From the NCBI RefSeq assembly GCF_000968015.1, contig NZ_LACH01000038.1, forward strand, positions 1 to 42,271: a stretch of DNA of 42,271 bases, in the 5' to 3' direction. Under the pieces are notes generated by a model, which saw only the letters and a program-made list of their open reading frames with translations, was not told where the DNA came from and ran no database searches. The stretch comes from Pseudomonas fluorescens. Lineage in GTDB: Bacteria > Pseudomonadota > Gammaproteobacteria > Pseudomonadales > Pseudomonadaceae. This document shows positions 17,442 through 27,700 of the stretch, in pieces (the first letter of the stretch is position 1; every line of letters starts with the position of its first letter). Position numbers and translations under genes: made by a program.

Positions 17442-19142
17442 ATGAAGATTTCCCGTCAGGCCTACGCCGACATGTTCGGCCCCACCGTCGGTGACAAGGT
17501 CCGCCTGGCCGACACCGAGCTGTGGATCGAAGTGGAAAAAGACTTCACCACCTACGGTGAAGAAGTGAAGTTCGGCGGCGGCAAAGTCATCCGCGACGGC
17601 CAGGGCCAAAGCCAATTACTCGCTGCAGAGGTCGTCGACACGCTGATCACCAACGCGCTGATCATCGACCACTGGGGCATCGTCAAGGCCGACGTTGGCC
17701 TCAAGGACGGCCGCATCGCCGCCATCGGCAAGGCCGGCAACCCGGACATCCAGCCGAACGTGACCATCGCGGTCGGTGCCAGCACCGAAGTGATCGCCGG
17801 TGAAGGCATGATCCTCACCGCGGGCGGCATCGACACGCACATCCATTTCATCTGCCCACAGCAGATCGAAGAAGCATTGATGAGCGGCGTCACCACCATG
17901 ATCGGCGGTGGCACCGGCCCGGCCACGGGCACCAATGCAACCACCTGCACGTCCGGACCGTGGCACTTGGCGCGGATGCTCCAGGCTGCCGATGCGTTTC
18001 CAATGAACATTGGCCTCACCGGCAAGGGCAACGCCAGTTTGCCGGAGCCGTTGATCGAGCAGGTCAAGGCCGGCGCCATCGGGCTGAAGTTGCACGAAGA
18101 CTGGGGCACCACCCCGGCGAGCATCGACAATTGCCTGAACGTCGCCGACCAGTACGATGTACAAGTGGCGATCCATACCGACACGCTCAACGAATCGGGC
18201 TTCGTCGAAACCACCCTCGCCGCTTTCAAGGGCCGCACCATCCATACCTATCACACCGAAGGCGCCGGTGGCGGTCATGCCCCGGACATCATCAAAGCCT
18301 GCGGCTTTGCCAACGTGCTGCCGAGTTCCACCAACCCGACCCGGCCGTTCACCCGCAACACCATCGACGAACACCTCGACATGCTGATGGTCTGCCATCA
18401 CCTGGACCCAAGCATTGCCGAAGACGTGGCCTTCGCCGAAAGCCGCATCCGCCGCGAAACCATCGCCGCCGAAGACATCCTCCACGACCTCGGTGCGTTC
18501 TCGATGATCAGCTCCGACAGCCAGGCCATGGGCCGGGTTGGCGAAGTGATCACACGCACCTGGCAGACCGCCGACAAGATGAAAAAACAGCGCGGCCCAT
18601 TGCCCGGTGATGGCGAAGGCAACGACAACTTCCGCGCCAAACGCTACATAGCCAAGTACACGATCAACCCCGCAATCACCCACGGCATCAGCCATGAAGT
18701 GGGCTCGGTCGAAGTGGGTAAATGGGCGGACCTGGTGCTCTGGCGCCCGGCATTCTTCGGCGTCAAACCGACGCTGATCCTCAAGGGCGGCGCCATCGCG
18801 GCCAGTCTGATGGGCGACGCCAACGCGTCGATCCCGACACCGCAACCGGTGCATTACCGTCCGATGTTTGCCAGCTACGGTGGTTCGCTGCATGCCACCA
18901 GTCTGACCTTTATCAGCCAGGCGGCGCAGGAGGCCGGCCTTGCTGAAGCACTGGGTCTGAAAAAGAAAATCGCTGTGGTCAAAGGTTGCCGCGAGGTGCA
19001 GAAAACCGACCTGATACACAACGATTACCTGCCGAACATCGACGTCGATCCACAGACTTATCAGGTCAAGGCCGATGGGGTTTTGCTGTGGTGTGAACCA
19101 GCGGATGTGCTGCCGATGGCTCAGCGTTACTTTCTGTTCTGA
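17442..19142 (+). CDS. ureC: Urease alpha (catalytic) subunit UreC
   Basis: A 566-aa protein of normal length. Nickel ligands and catalytic residues are present: His133 and His135 in THIHFICPQQ, the lysine to be carbamylated, Lys216, in GLKLHEDWG, the mobile-flap Cys318-His319 in VCHHLDPS, and Asp in SSDSQAMGR. N-terminal SRQAYADMFGPTVGDKVRLA is a UreC hallmark. It hydrolyses urea in the cytoplasm once loaded with two nickel ions. It ends the plus-strand run and converges on the large minus-strand gene; a strong hairpin lies between them. Confidence 0.98.
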   Translation: MKISRQAYADMFGPTVGDKVRLADTELWIEVEKDFTTYGEEVKFGGGKVIRDGQGQSQLLAAEVVDTLITNALIIDHWGIVKADVGLKDGRIAAIGKAGNPDIQPNVTIAVGASTEVIAGEGMILTAGGIDTHIHFICPQQIEEALMSGVTTMIGGGTGPATGTNATTCTSGPWHLARMLQAADAFPMNIGLTGKGNASLPEPLIEQVKAGAIGLKLHEDWGTTPASIDNCLNVADQYDVQVAIHTDTLNESGFVETTLAAFKGRTIHTYHTEGAGGGHAPDIIKACGFANVLPSSTNPTRPFTRNTIDEHLDMLMVCHHLDPSIAEDVAFAESRIRRETIAAEDILHDLGAFSMISSDSQAMGRVGEVITRTWQTADKMKKQRGPLPGDGEGNDNFRAKRYIAKYTINPAITHGISHEVGSVEVGKWADLVLWRPAFFGVKPTLILKGGAIAASLMGDANASIPTPQPVHYRPMFASYGGSLHATSLTFISQAAQEAGLAEALGLKKKIAVVKGCREVQKTDLIHNDYLPNIDVDPQTYQVKADGVLLWCEPADVLPMAQRYFLF

Positions 19143-19153
19143 GCCATCAGCGT

Positions 19154-19187
19154 CCTCAATGCGAAGCATGACGCCTTCGCATTGAGG
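19154..19187. terminator. Perfect hairpin between convergent genes
   Basis: CCTCAATGCGAAG (19154-19166) pairs exactly with CTTCGCATTGAGG (19175-19187) around an 8-nt loop. It starts 12 nt after the ureC stop and 16 nt from the stop of the facing gene. There is no T-run on either side, so it is a stabilising or bidirectional terminator candidate rather than a textbook intrinsic terminator. Confidence 0.6.
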
Positions 19188-19202
19188 CTGAACGTGCAGT
19201 GA

Positions 19203-22200
19203 TCAGCTGCCCGCATCGACCTTGAAAGGTATCTCCACCCGATTCAATTTGGCCCGATCCATGGCGTTCTGAGTCAGTTGCAGTAACAAGGCTTCACGCT
19301 CGTTTCGAATCAAGGCCAGCGCTTGCTCATAGGCCTCGTCCGTCATGACCTGGCCCGCAGCGATAGCACTTTCCGGCTGGCCGAGTTCAGCGGCCAGGAC
19401 GCGGATTTGCTCTTTCAATCCGGCTTTCTCCTCCGGTGCCAGATTCGCGCTGTGCGCTCTTGTATCCAGGGCTTCCTTGAACTCGGTCGTGGCAACTGTC
19501 TTGCGATCAATAGCTCGGAAGCGTGCCCGGTTGGAACTCTCGACAAAAGAATTCCAGAATGGCTGCTCGGCAATCGAATCACGCAGCAGATTGCCCTCCT
19601 CCAGCCCCAGAATCCTCTGATAGGCATCTTCGATCATTTCACTGGTGACGCCTGCCATATTGCGAAACTGCATGCCGCGAGCCTGCCACGGCAGGTCCAG
19701 CCGTTCTGTCAGATCCGTCATGAAGGCCAGGTGAACTTCGACCTCATCAATCGTTCCGGTGATATCACCGGCGGCATTTTCACGTCGAAATCGCTCCCCC
19801 TCGGCCTCTCGGGCCTCGATATGACGCCTGGCGATTCTCCCGAGCTCATCCAACCGCGACTTGCCCTTTGCCAGGCTCACCAGCTCGGCTTCGATCAAAC
19901 CGTTGTTGCCCAGTTTTTTAGCTTCTTGAACCAGCACATCCACACCCAGAACGTTGAAAAGCTGTGTGGCTCCGTCGACGCAGCTAGATCGTGCGTTGGC
20001 TTCCATGAAGAATTTTTGTCTTGACGGGGCGTCCTCAGCCATGGTCTCCAGCATTCGCCAGACCTTGGCCGTCAAATCGGCCCGATAGGCCCTGCTGGCT
20101 GTGAAATCTTTAGACCGGGTAAGGATTTCGATCTCTTCGAAAAAATCGGTCGAATTGAATTCATCCTCAACCTCGTTCCAGAGCTCTTGCTTCGCTACCC
20201 ACTCAGGCCGGCTCATGCCTGCCTCCCAATCGATGCTGGCGCGCACACCTCGGGGCGGGTACGCACGATCAGGATCCATGCCCGCCGACCGAACATAGTC
20301 TTTGAGAATTTCCAGGTTTTCAGCTGACATCCATCCAGGTTCGCGGCTCAGCCACGTACGCCCCAACAGCTCGGCGTCCCATGTCCCCCGAGTAACCCGC
20401 GGAATAGTCGTCAACGGGTTGTTGCGCAGATCCAGGAAAAAATGCCGAAACCGTGGCCAGGTAAACGTCCCGGGCGGCCAGGTAGTGGCCCCTGTGCCCG
20501 ACAATATCAGGGTATGCAAATCGGGCATGCGACTGATGTCCGGCAACAACCCCAGCGGGTTGTCACCCAGACTTAAAGTGGCCAGTCGAGTACGGTTCCT
20601 GAGCATTGCGACGTCCGTGGGCCGCAGCACGATGCGGTTTCTCGAGAGGTCCAGGTCAGTCAAGTACGGCATCCGGGTAATACTCTGCGGCAGCGCCGTC
20701 AGGGAATTACGCGCCACGTCCAGCGTTTGCACGTTGCGAAAGGACTCAAGAAACGGTTGCTCGATACTTGATAACCCTGTGTTGCGTAACCATAGATGTG
20801 TGACGTGATCGAAGTTGGCCTCCAGCTGGGGCATGCGATCGATGTGCAGGTACAAATTGAAGTTACTCAGGTCCAGCGTCTGACCAAGAACGTTCCCATA
20901 CGCATCTATATGCCTGGGGCCGGTGCGCTGCCAACACCGCCTGATTTTTGCGGCGATGGTGTTCCTGGCGCGCCACTCGGCAACGGCACTGGGACCGAAA
21001 CGAAAATCCTGGGTCGGCCCGTTTACCCACCGCTCCAGCGTTGAAGCCAGTTGGTCGAACTCGATCTCAAGCGCGTGAATCTGTGGGCCCAGCGATGTGT
21101 TTCGCTGGCGCAAGGTCTCGATGAACGTATCGAGTTCGGCATCGCTGAGCGTTGGATAAAGGCTGCGCACGCGAAGCCGTGCAGTCCTTTCCCCAGACGC
21201 ACGATGGTAACCGTCCATACCCCCGAGCAGCTTCATGGTTTGCGGGTCGTAAGTCGGCTTACGAATCGGATGTTCAAGCAATGTCGGGGCGAACTGCTCA
21301 TGGCTCAGAGGTGAGCGATGTACATCAGCCTTGAGCCGTGCGCCATCGTGAATGCCATACCCCAGCGCGTCACGCTGCGCATCCGGCAAGGCGTGCAAGA
21401 CTGAAGCGTAGAGCTCATCGGTGCCGTGCAGGTCCTGATCTTCGGCGTCTCGCGTCTGGTAGCGCCCGTCCTCATCAAGAATCAGTACTTTGCGGATGGA
21501 CGCCTCTTGCGGCCCCACGCTGGCATGCAGTTTCCCGTTGAATCCCAGCTCGCGAATTTCGATGCGCACCTCGTCGGACCAACCTGGCAGGTTGGCCAGC
21601 GAGCCCAGCTCGAGCCTGCGCGAGTCGGCACCGGCCAGTTCCTCAAGGTATAGGCCCTCATACGCACGGTTCAATCGCACCCGGTCGCGCATGTGTCGTG
21701 CCTGTTGGCGCAAACGCAGCGAGAGGCGCTGTTTTTCGGCCAGGTGCCGCAGATCTTCCGGTTCGGCCTGTTCCAGCAGTTCCTGAGCAGCGCTGGCCGG
21801 CAGCTCCGGAACCTCATTGAGTACTCGCTGCACACGTGGATCGCTGGAAACGTCGCGTTTTTTATAAAGTGCCTCGAACAGGCTTTTTTTCTGTTTGCCT
21901 GCCTGCATGGCCATCTGCTGGTGCAGCGTTTGGATACGCGTCGGTTGATCGAGTGCGATCTCATAGCCCAGCAGGGTGCGCGTGTCGGCTTCATTCAACG
22001 ACTCAAGCACCCGCTCTGGCAGTTTCCCGGCCGCCAGCTCGGAACGGCTGATCTTGATCGTCATCGGGTCAGTGGCCATTGCATTGCCGTGTCTGACCGA
22101 AGGCCCGGTGCGATTCTCTGCCTGAAACACTTCAATGGCGCGACTCTCAGGCCAGCGCGGCAACGCGACCATGGCGGCCGCTTCAACGCCAATCATCTCG

Positions 22201-24479
22201 TCGGGCACCTGATTTGCCAGGATTTGCTGCGGCAACCGTTCCGCCTCGCCGTAGGCGTCGAAACGGGTGATGGTATCGCGCAGCAACGCGGGTGGGGCTT
22301 CATGTTCGACATGTAGCCTGCGCAGCACGGTTTCATGGACACCGCTCACTCGCTGAATCTTGGCCAGCGTTTGCGCGGAGTGGTTGGCGAGTCGGCTGTC
22401 CATGCGTCGCATCACCCCCTCCGCGTCCCATTCCAGCGGTTGTTCGGTTTCGACCTTCCAGGCGCCAGCGTGGTTGTGTTCCACCCGCGGTTTGTAAGCC
22501 GTGGGGCGCTCCGGGTGTTCCAGCCGATGCTGACCGGTCACGGGGTCCTGGCCCACCTCGTAGTGCTTGTCCTCCATTGGCAGCCATTGCCTGGCGTCCT
22601 GCTCAACCAGGCCGATGGCATTGGGTTTGGCATTGGCGGGCAGTTCTACCCGCTGCGCATAAGGTGCAATGTCGGGTTTCCACAGGCGGGTCTTGCCGTC
22701 GGGCATGTCCACCGTTTTGAGATTGTCCATCAGGGGGCTGGGCCTGATCGTCCTGACTCCCCGAGGCAGGACGTAACCGCCCCCCATCAGCGCCAACTGG
22801 GCAGAATTGATCAGCACACTGTTGATGTGAGACGCGGCCTCTTCCCGATCCCCTTTGCTCCAGTCTTCGATGCCTTCCACCAGCTCATCGACGATTTGCG
22901 CAACCATCACCCCCAGCAGGACTTCCCCCAGCACGGGCACCAACATCCCGACAAAGTTGAACACGTTCCAGCCGATGTTCAGGTAAGAACTCAGGCGCTT
23001 CCACCGTGCGGCCTCATCCTCGTCCCCTGTCGGCACCGCGATGACCCGCGCATCGGCAATGGCTTTGTCGCGTTTGTCGACACACAGCCACTGCCACACG
23101 TCATCGGCAATCAGGTTGGTGACCGGTTCGGCATTGGGATTTTCGAGCGCGGTTTCCCGCCACCAGGGGCCCATGTCGAACGGCTCGCGTTGCTGCCAGA
23201 CGACACGCGACAAGCGCTCGTTGACCCGCGCGAAGAACTGTCCTTTGTCCTTTTGCCTCACGAAACGGCTGAAATACTCCTGATAAGACTTATCGCGAAG
23301 CTGGCCGAGCAGTTCCTTCATAAAGTCGGCAAGGGAGTTGTACTCTTTCAAGGGGTGCAGCGGATCGTCCGGTACATAGGCAATCAGCGGGCCGTCGAGA
23401 CGGCTTTGCTGATAAAGGTCCTCGCGACGCATCATGTCCTCCCGGACGCCGGAAGGACCGTTGGTGAAAAACGACAGCAGCAGTTTGAACTTCCCGTAAT
23501 GATCCCCTGGCATCACTGGCGCGCGATGCGACAAGTCGCTCCAGAACTTCACTCCGTCAGGGGTCAATGCGTCGACCAGCGGCTTGAGCCGGGACGGCTG
23601 GCTGACGGAGCTGAACAGCACGATGCCGTGCAACGCAAAGCCCATCAGCGTTAACCGATGTGGGTGCAGCGGCTGGCCATGGAAGTTGATTCCACGCTCG
23701 CCATCGTGCACCCGCTGAAGGCTGTTATATGAATACGTTCCGATGTCTTTTTTAACGTACGCCATCAGCGCCGCCAGATTGAAACTGGCTCTTTCTGTCG
23801 CCAACCAGTCCCGCTCAAGCAACTTCCTGGCGTTCAGATCGGGCGGCATCAGGATATTTTTTATATGAGCCTGATACTTCGCACCCACGTCCAGGTTACG
23901 ACATAAAGTGGTAACTTTCTCGACGGTCATAGTGCGTTCTAGCTGCAACTCCCCTCTGGCATCCATCGAATACACACCGGAGCCCGTCCTGAAATAATCC
24001 TTAGCGGTTTCGGCGGCTTCAAAGTTATGCAATGCGGCTTCCAGCAGCGAGTCATTGCGCTGATAACTGGCGCCCCTGTCGATGAACTGGAGAATCCTGT
24101 CCGGCACATACAGCTTCAGCGTCAGCTCGCTGACGTCGGCATTTGAGTTGAAATTCAAGCGGATCGCCTCGGCCAGCAAAGGCTTGGCAAACGCCTGAAT
24201 GTCGTGCTGCAAGTCTTTCAGGGAAGCGTCCACCTTTTCCTGCAACCGCCAGCGCACGTCAATCAGCTTTTTGAGCTGTTGCCGATGGGTGCTGGACATT
24301 TCCATGTACCAATCGGGGAATTCTGGACTTGCAATATCCAGCGACAACAGACGGCTCATTGGCGCTTGCGTTATTGCGCGGGGCAGTGACTGGAGAATAA
24401 GTTCGCGGGGCAGTTTTTTATCAACGCCCGGACGGATCACCGTCAAACCAGCAGTTCTATTAAATTCTGATTCAGACAT
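19203..24479 (-). CDS. Giant LRR/NEL-type E3 ubiquitin ligase-like toxin (paralogue 1)
   Basis: About 1758 aa from ATG 24479 (MSESEFNRTAG). Residues about 1-650 form a toxin-like region seen in Pseudomonas proteins labelled dermonecrotic toxin/DUF6543, with a hydrophobic segment near 501-535 (FNFVGMLVPVLGEVLLGVMV). A helical middle part follows, then leucine-rich repeats at about 1200-1355 (LTDLDLSRNRI, LATLSLGDNPLG). The C-terminus resembles the NEL domain of IpaH/SspH ligases: catalytic Cys1500 in SSCVDGATQLF (CxD motif) and TIDEVEVHLAFMTDLTERL, close to the IpaH equivalent. NEL enzymes transfer ubiquitin in eukaryotic cells, so a host-directed effector is inferred. No signal peptide or strong ribosome binding site is visible. 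A close paralogue lies directly upstream. The delivery route is unknown. Confidence 0.88.
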   Translation of the reverse strand: MSESEFNRTAGLTVIRPGVDKKLPRELILQSLPRAITQAPMSRLLSLDIASPEFPDWYMEMSSTHRQQLKKLIDVRWRLQEKVDASLKDLQHDIQAFAKPLLAEAIRLNFNSNADVSELTLKLYVPDRILQFIDRGASYQRNDSLLEAALHNFEAAETAKDYFRTGSGVYSMDARGELQLERTMTVEKVTTLCRNLDVGAKYQAHIKNILMPPDLNARKLLERDWLATERASFNLAALMAYVKKDIGTYSYNSLQRVHDGERGINFHGQPLHPHRLTLMGFALHGIVLFSSVSQPSRLKPLVDALTPDGVKFWSDLSHRAPVMPGDHYGKFKLLLSFFTNGPSGVREDMMRREDLYQQSRLDGPLIAYVPDDPLHPLKEYNSLADFMKELLGQLRDKSYQEYFSRFVRQKDKGQFFARVNERLSRVVWQQREPFDMGPWWRETALENPNAEPVTNLIADDVWQWLCVDKRDKAIADARVIAVPTGDEDEAARWKRLSSYLNIGWNVFNFVGMLVPVLGEVLLGVMVAQIVDELVEGIEDWSKGDREEAASHINSVLINSAQLALMGGGYVLPRGVRTIRPSPLMDNLKTVDMPDGKTRLWKPDIAPYAQRVELPANAKPNAIGLVEQDARQWLPMEDKHYEVGQDPVTGQHRLEHPERPTAYKPRVEHNHAGAWKVETEQPLEWDAEGVMRRMDSRLANHSAQTLAKIQRVSGVHETVLRRLHVEHEAPPALLRDTITRFDAYGEAERLPQQILANQVPDEMIGVEAAAMVALPRWPESRAIEVFQAENRTGPSVRHGNAMATDPMTIKISRSELAAGKLPERVLESLNEADTRTLLGYEIALDQPTRIQTLHQQMAMQAGKQKKSLFEALYKKRDVSSDPRVQRVLNEVPELPASAAQELLEQAEPEDLRHLAEKQRLSLRLRQQARHMRDRVRLNRAYEGLYLEELAGADSRRLELGSLANLPGWSDEVRIEIRELGFNGKLHASVGPQEASIRKVLILDEDGRYQTRDAEDQDLHGTDELYASVLHALPDAQRDALGYGIHDGARLKADVHRSPLSHEQFAPTLLEHPIRKPTYDPQTMKLLGGMDGYHRASGERTARLRVRSLYPTLSDAELDTFIETLRQRNTSLGPQIHALEIEFDQLASTLERWVNGPTQDFRFGPSAVAEWRARNTIAAKIRRCWQRTGPRHIDAYGNVLGQTLDLSNFNLYLHIDRMPQLEANFDHVTHLWLRNTGLSSIEQPFLESFRNVQTLDVARNSLTALPQSITRMPYLTDLDLSRNRIVLRPTDVAMLRNRTRLATLSLGDNPLGLLPDISRMPDLHTLILSGTGATTWPPGTFTWPRFRHFFLDLRNNPLTTIPRVTRGTWDAELLGRTWLSREPGWMSAENLEILKDYVRSAGMDPDRAYPPRGVRASIDWEAGMSRPEWVAKQELWNEVEDEFNSTDFFEEIEILTRSKDFTASRAYRADLTAKVWRMLETMAEDAPSRQKFFMEANARSSCVDGATQLFNVLGVDVLVQEAKKLGNNGLIEAELVSLAKGKSRLDELGRIARRHIEAREAEGERFRRENAAGDITGTIDEVEVHLAFMTDLTERLDLPWQARGMQFRNMAGVTSEMIEDAYQRILGLEEGNLLRDSIAEQPFWNSFVESSNRARFRAIDRKTVATTEFKEALDTRAHSANLAPEEKAGLKEQIRVLAAELGQPESAIAAGQVMTDEAYEQALALIRNEREALLLQLTQNAMDRAKLNRVEIPFKVDAGS

Positions 24480-24625
24480 TAGATACAACCAAACTATTAC
24501 AATAGGAGCGAACAGCTTAAATCGTACCGTCTAAAACAAAAGTCTAAAAAGCTGCTCGACCGCCCGCGTAAAAAACAGAGTGAACGTTCGAATATTGCAG
24601 TGCGAAAAATACATATATAACACCC
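24480..24625 (-). promoter_or_regulatory. Conserved leader/promoter region of NEL paralogue 1
   Basis: This 146-nt AT-rich stretch aligns with the leader of the second NEL gene (29723-29867). On the coding strand both begin with GGGTGTTATATAT, share a block CGGTCGA-CAG-TTTTTAG-CTTTT, and end with TTTGGTTGT before ATGTCTGAAT. Spacing from the box to the ATG is 146 versus 145 nt. No convincing -35/-10 pair or Shine-Dalgarno sequence was found. The rest of the intergenic gap holds the terminator of the upstream gene. Confidence 0.65.
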
Positions 24626-24683
24626 AGCGTCTACTGCAACACGAGCGGGTCAATATTGGATATTGTTTAACGCCCGACGAGCA

Positions 24684-24726
24684 TTAAAAAGCCCCAAACA
24701 CTGCACAATTGGCAATATGTGGGGCC
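24684..24726 (-). terminator. Intrinsic terminator of NEL paralogue 2
   Basis: On the minus strand, GCCCCA...TGGGGC (24720-24725 with 24691-24696) closes a stem extended by CA/TG with a small bulge, followed by TTTTTAA (24690-24684). It lies about 56 nt beyond the stop of the 24782-29722 gene, so the two NEL genes appear to be separate transcription units. Confidence 0.8.
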
Positions 24727-24781
24727 TATAAAGAAAACCTATATTTATTCGAACGCGACGCGTATCAATCCTGCCGCAGCC

Positions 24782-27700
24782 TCACTGTCCGGCGTTGAAT
24801 CGGGGTAATTCCACCTTTGTCTTGCGCTCAATGAATGCGTGCTCCATCGCGTTGAACTCGCTCTTGAGTTCGTCGCTTTTGAGCTTGTATTCCTGACTCG
24901 TCATGCCCTGTTGTACGTCATCCAACGCTTGCTGACGCACCCACAGTGGACCCTGATCCAGCAGCAGTTCATCGGAGTATTTGTCTTTCAGGAACGCTCT
25001 CCAGAAATCACGCTGAGTGGTCGCCAACAGCTCCTGCGCGGAGTTGTCCAGATTCAGCACCCGCTGCTCGGCGGCATCAAGCATCGGCGTCGTCACATTG
25101 GCAATCCCTGTGAACATGGCCTGTCCAGGTTGCCCCGGCAAGCCCAGCCGGTCCTTCAAGCCGATGCGATAGGCAAGTCGGATCTCCACTCTATCGACCT
25201 GCAAGGCTCGTTCAACTTTCTTCAGGAGGGTATCGGTTGATTGCGCAATGACACGAAGGCGAGCGTCGATATCCTGCTGCGCGATTCGCTCGACTTCATC
25301 CAGTCTGAACAGTCCTTTTGCCAATATCGAAAGCGCCTCTTTGGCCTGCACGGCATTGACGCTCTTCAAACCTTCGCTGGCGAGGTTCCTGACCTCCAAC
25401 CGACTGAAAATCAAACTGGCCCCATCGGCACAAGTCTCTACATCGCCTGCCAGAAGGAACAAGTCGGTACGCAGTTCCTCGGAGTGCGTGGCGGCATCCA
25501 GAATCTTCCACACTCGCGCCTGTAGATCCGGATAAGCATTTCTGTACTCGGCCGTTTCCCTCAGGTCTTCCAACAACGTGAAGAACTCGGCCGACGTTTG
25601 CTGACCATCGTCTACAAGCCGCCATTGCGTTTCCCTGATGGCACGCTCGCTGTCCGGTATGCCTCGCATCCAGCGCTCAAGCCTCGCACCGGAATTCACC
25701 AGAGGGTCGCGAACCCCATTCGGTGCCATTGGCACATGCACCACTTCGGGCGGCCGGAAAAAGCGCATCCACGCCTGCGCATAGTCATCCAGGGCAGAAG
25801 GCGTGAGCGGGTTACCGTCCAGAGAGCTGCGTTTGAATGCCCGCTCGGCAGCGGCTGCATGCTCTTCGGAAGGGTTGAGGATGTCGTCTGCGACCCGGGT
25901 GATCAGGTTATCGCGCAAATCGACGCGTTGAAGATCCGGCAAGGTATCCAGCCCTGTCGGCCACTCGGTGAGTGCGGTGCGGCGCAGGTCGATTTGCCGC
26001 AATGTCGGCATGCGGCGAAAGTCAGGTACGCGGCCCAGTGGGTTATCACTCAAGTACAGGTGTTGTAATGCAGAACATTCTTCGAGGACCGCAACCGTCT
26101 GCGGCGTTAACGCAATCTGGTTTCTGGAAACGTCAAGCGCCTCGAGCCAGCGCATCTCCCGCAGCTCCGCCGGCAAACGTGTCAGTCGATTATCCTCCAG
26201 GCTTATTTCGCGCACGCTGGGGAACGCTTCCAGAAAAGCATCCGGCACCGCCCCAAGCGCCATAGCGCTGAGGTCTAGCGAGGGGACATGAAAAAACTGC
26301 GCCCTGGAAATCACCGGCAGCTCGCCAACCCGCAGACCACCCAGGCTGAGCAAGCCTGCGGAGTGAAATCCCACCCCTGCCCCTTCCGGTACGTCCACTC
26401 TTTGCCAGCACTGGCGGAGCAAGTCCGCCACTCGCTGTTTGTCCTGCTGGCTGACCACCTCAGTACGGCCATCGGGCAAGACGTGCGTACTGGGCGTTTC
26501 CACCCAGGTTTGTGCCTCGTTTTTCAGGCTTTCCAGCTCAAACTCAAGATTGAACAGATAGTTATCAATCGTCATCGGGAGAGTCGGATGAGCCTGCGCA
26601 TTCGCCGCCTGAGCCAGAACAAGTTCGATGTCTGCGTTGCCATAAGAGGGGTACAGCCTGCGAACCCTGTCGCGGCGCTCTGCGAGCAATCTTTGCCTGT
26701 TTTGCCCACGACCACTCAACGGATAACCAAAACGACCATCGCCCCCACGCGCCGGCTTCTTGAAAAAGGGCTTGACCGGCTGCATCTGCAGAACCTGGCG
26801 CAACGCCGTACGTGACAGGGCATGCCGTCTGATCAGCAATTTGAGCTGCGCCCCCTGGCCCACATGAGGCAGGCCCAACGCGCTGCGATGGGCATCCGGC
26901 AGCGCATGCTGCAATGCCGCATACAGGTCGTCGTCACCATGCAAATGGTTGTCTTCAGCATCACGCGTTTCGTAGCGCCCATCGTCCTTGCGCATTAGAA
27001 CCTTGCGCTCGGTGGCCTGCTCGGGCCCGACACTGGCGCGCAGCTCCCCGTGCAAGGAACCCTCCCGGACTTCAATGCGCAAGCTGCCTGGCCAACCCGG
27101 CAATGCTTCCAGGGTGTTGAGGGCAAGGCGCTCGGTGTCCTGGGTCAGCAGCGCATCCAGATAAAGCCCCTCATAGGCCCGCGACAGGCGCACTTCACGT
27201 TGAGCGTGACGTAATGCCTCTGCCAGACGCAGCGGGATGGGCTTGGTTTGTCGAGTGTCCGCAAAGTCCCATTTGGCCATTTGTTCGCGCTCCGCACTCG
27301 ATGCACCGGCCAACAGGTCTTCGGCCATACGGGTGGGGATACCGGAAAAACGACTTCTAATCAGATTGACCTGTGGGTCTGCGCTCGCGTGCTGGCTGGC
27401 ATAGCGATCATTGAACAGCACACGCTTTCTGCTCGCAGTAACCGTTGCAGACTCATCGCTGTTCATCTGAGCGATCAAGCGCTCGGCCTGTTTATAGGCG
27501 TCAAACCGGCTGAGCGTATCGGCCAACAACGCCGGCACGGGTTCGTTTTCGACGTGCATTTTGCGCAACACACCTTCATGTGTGCCGCTGATGTCCAGGA
27601 TCTGCGCAAGCTCGGCATCGCTGAACGCGTCCGCCGAGTAACCCAGGCGCCGCATCAACCGCTTCGCGTCCCATTCCAGCGGTTGCTCGGTCTCGACCTT

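Noticed and set aside
22335..23654. Long open frame (about 439 aa) on the plus strand inside NEL paralogue 1, with a matching one (27248-29011, 587 aa) inside paralogue 2.
   Set aside because: Both are exactly antisense to the well-supported NEL-family coding sequence. Their products are rich in His, Gln, Arg and Val without recognisable domains, as expected of an antisense frame in GC-rich DNA. Their presence in both copies follows from the conserved sense strand.
24480..24781. hrp box (GGAACC-N16-CCAC) for type III regulation of the NEL genes.
   Set aside because: No GGAACC on the coding strand in either leader (24480-24781 or 29723-29962), so HrpL control is not supported.
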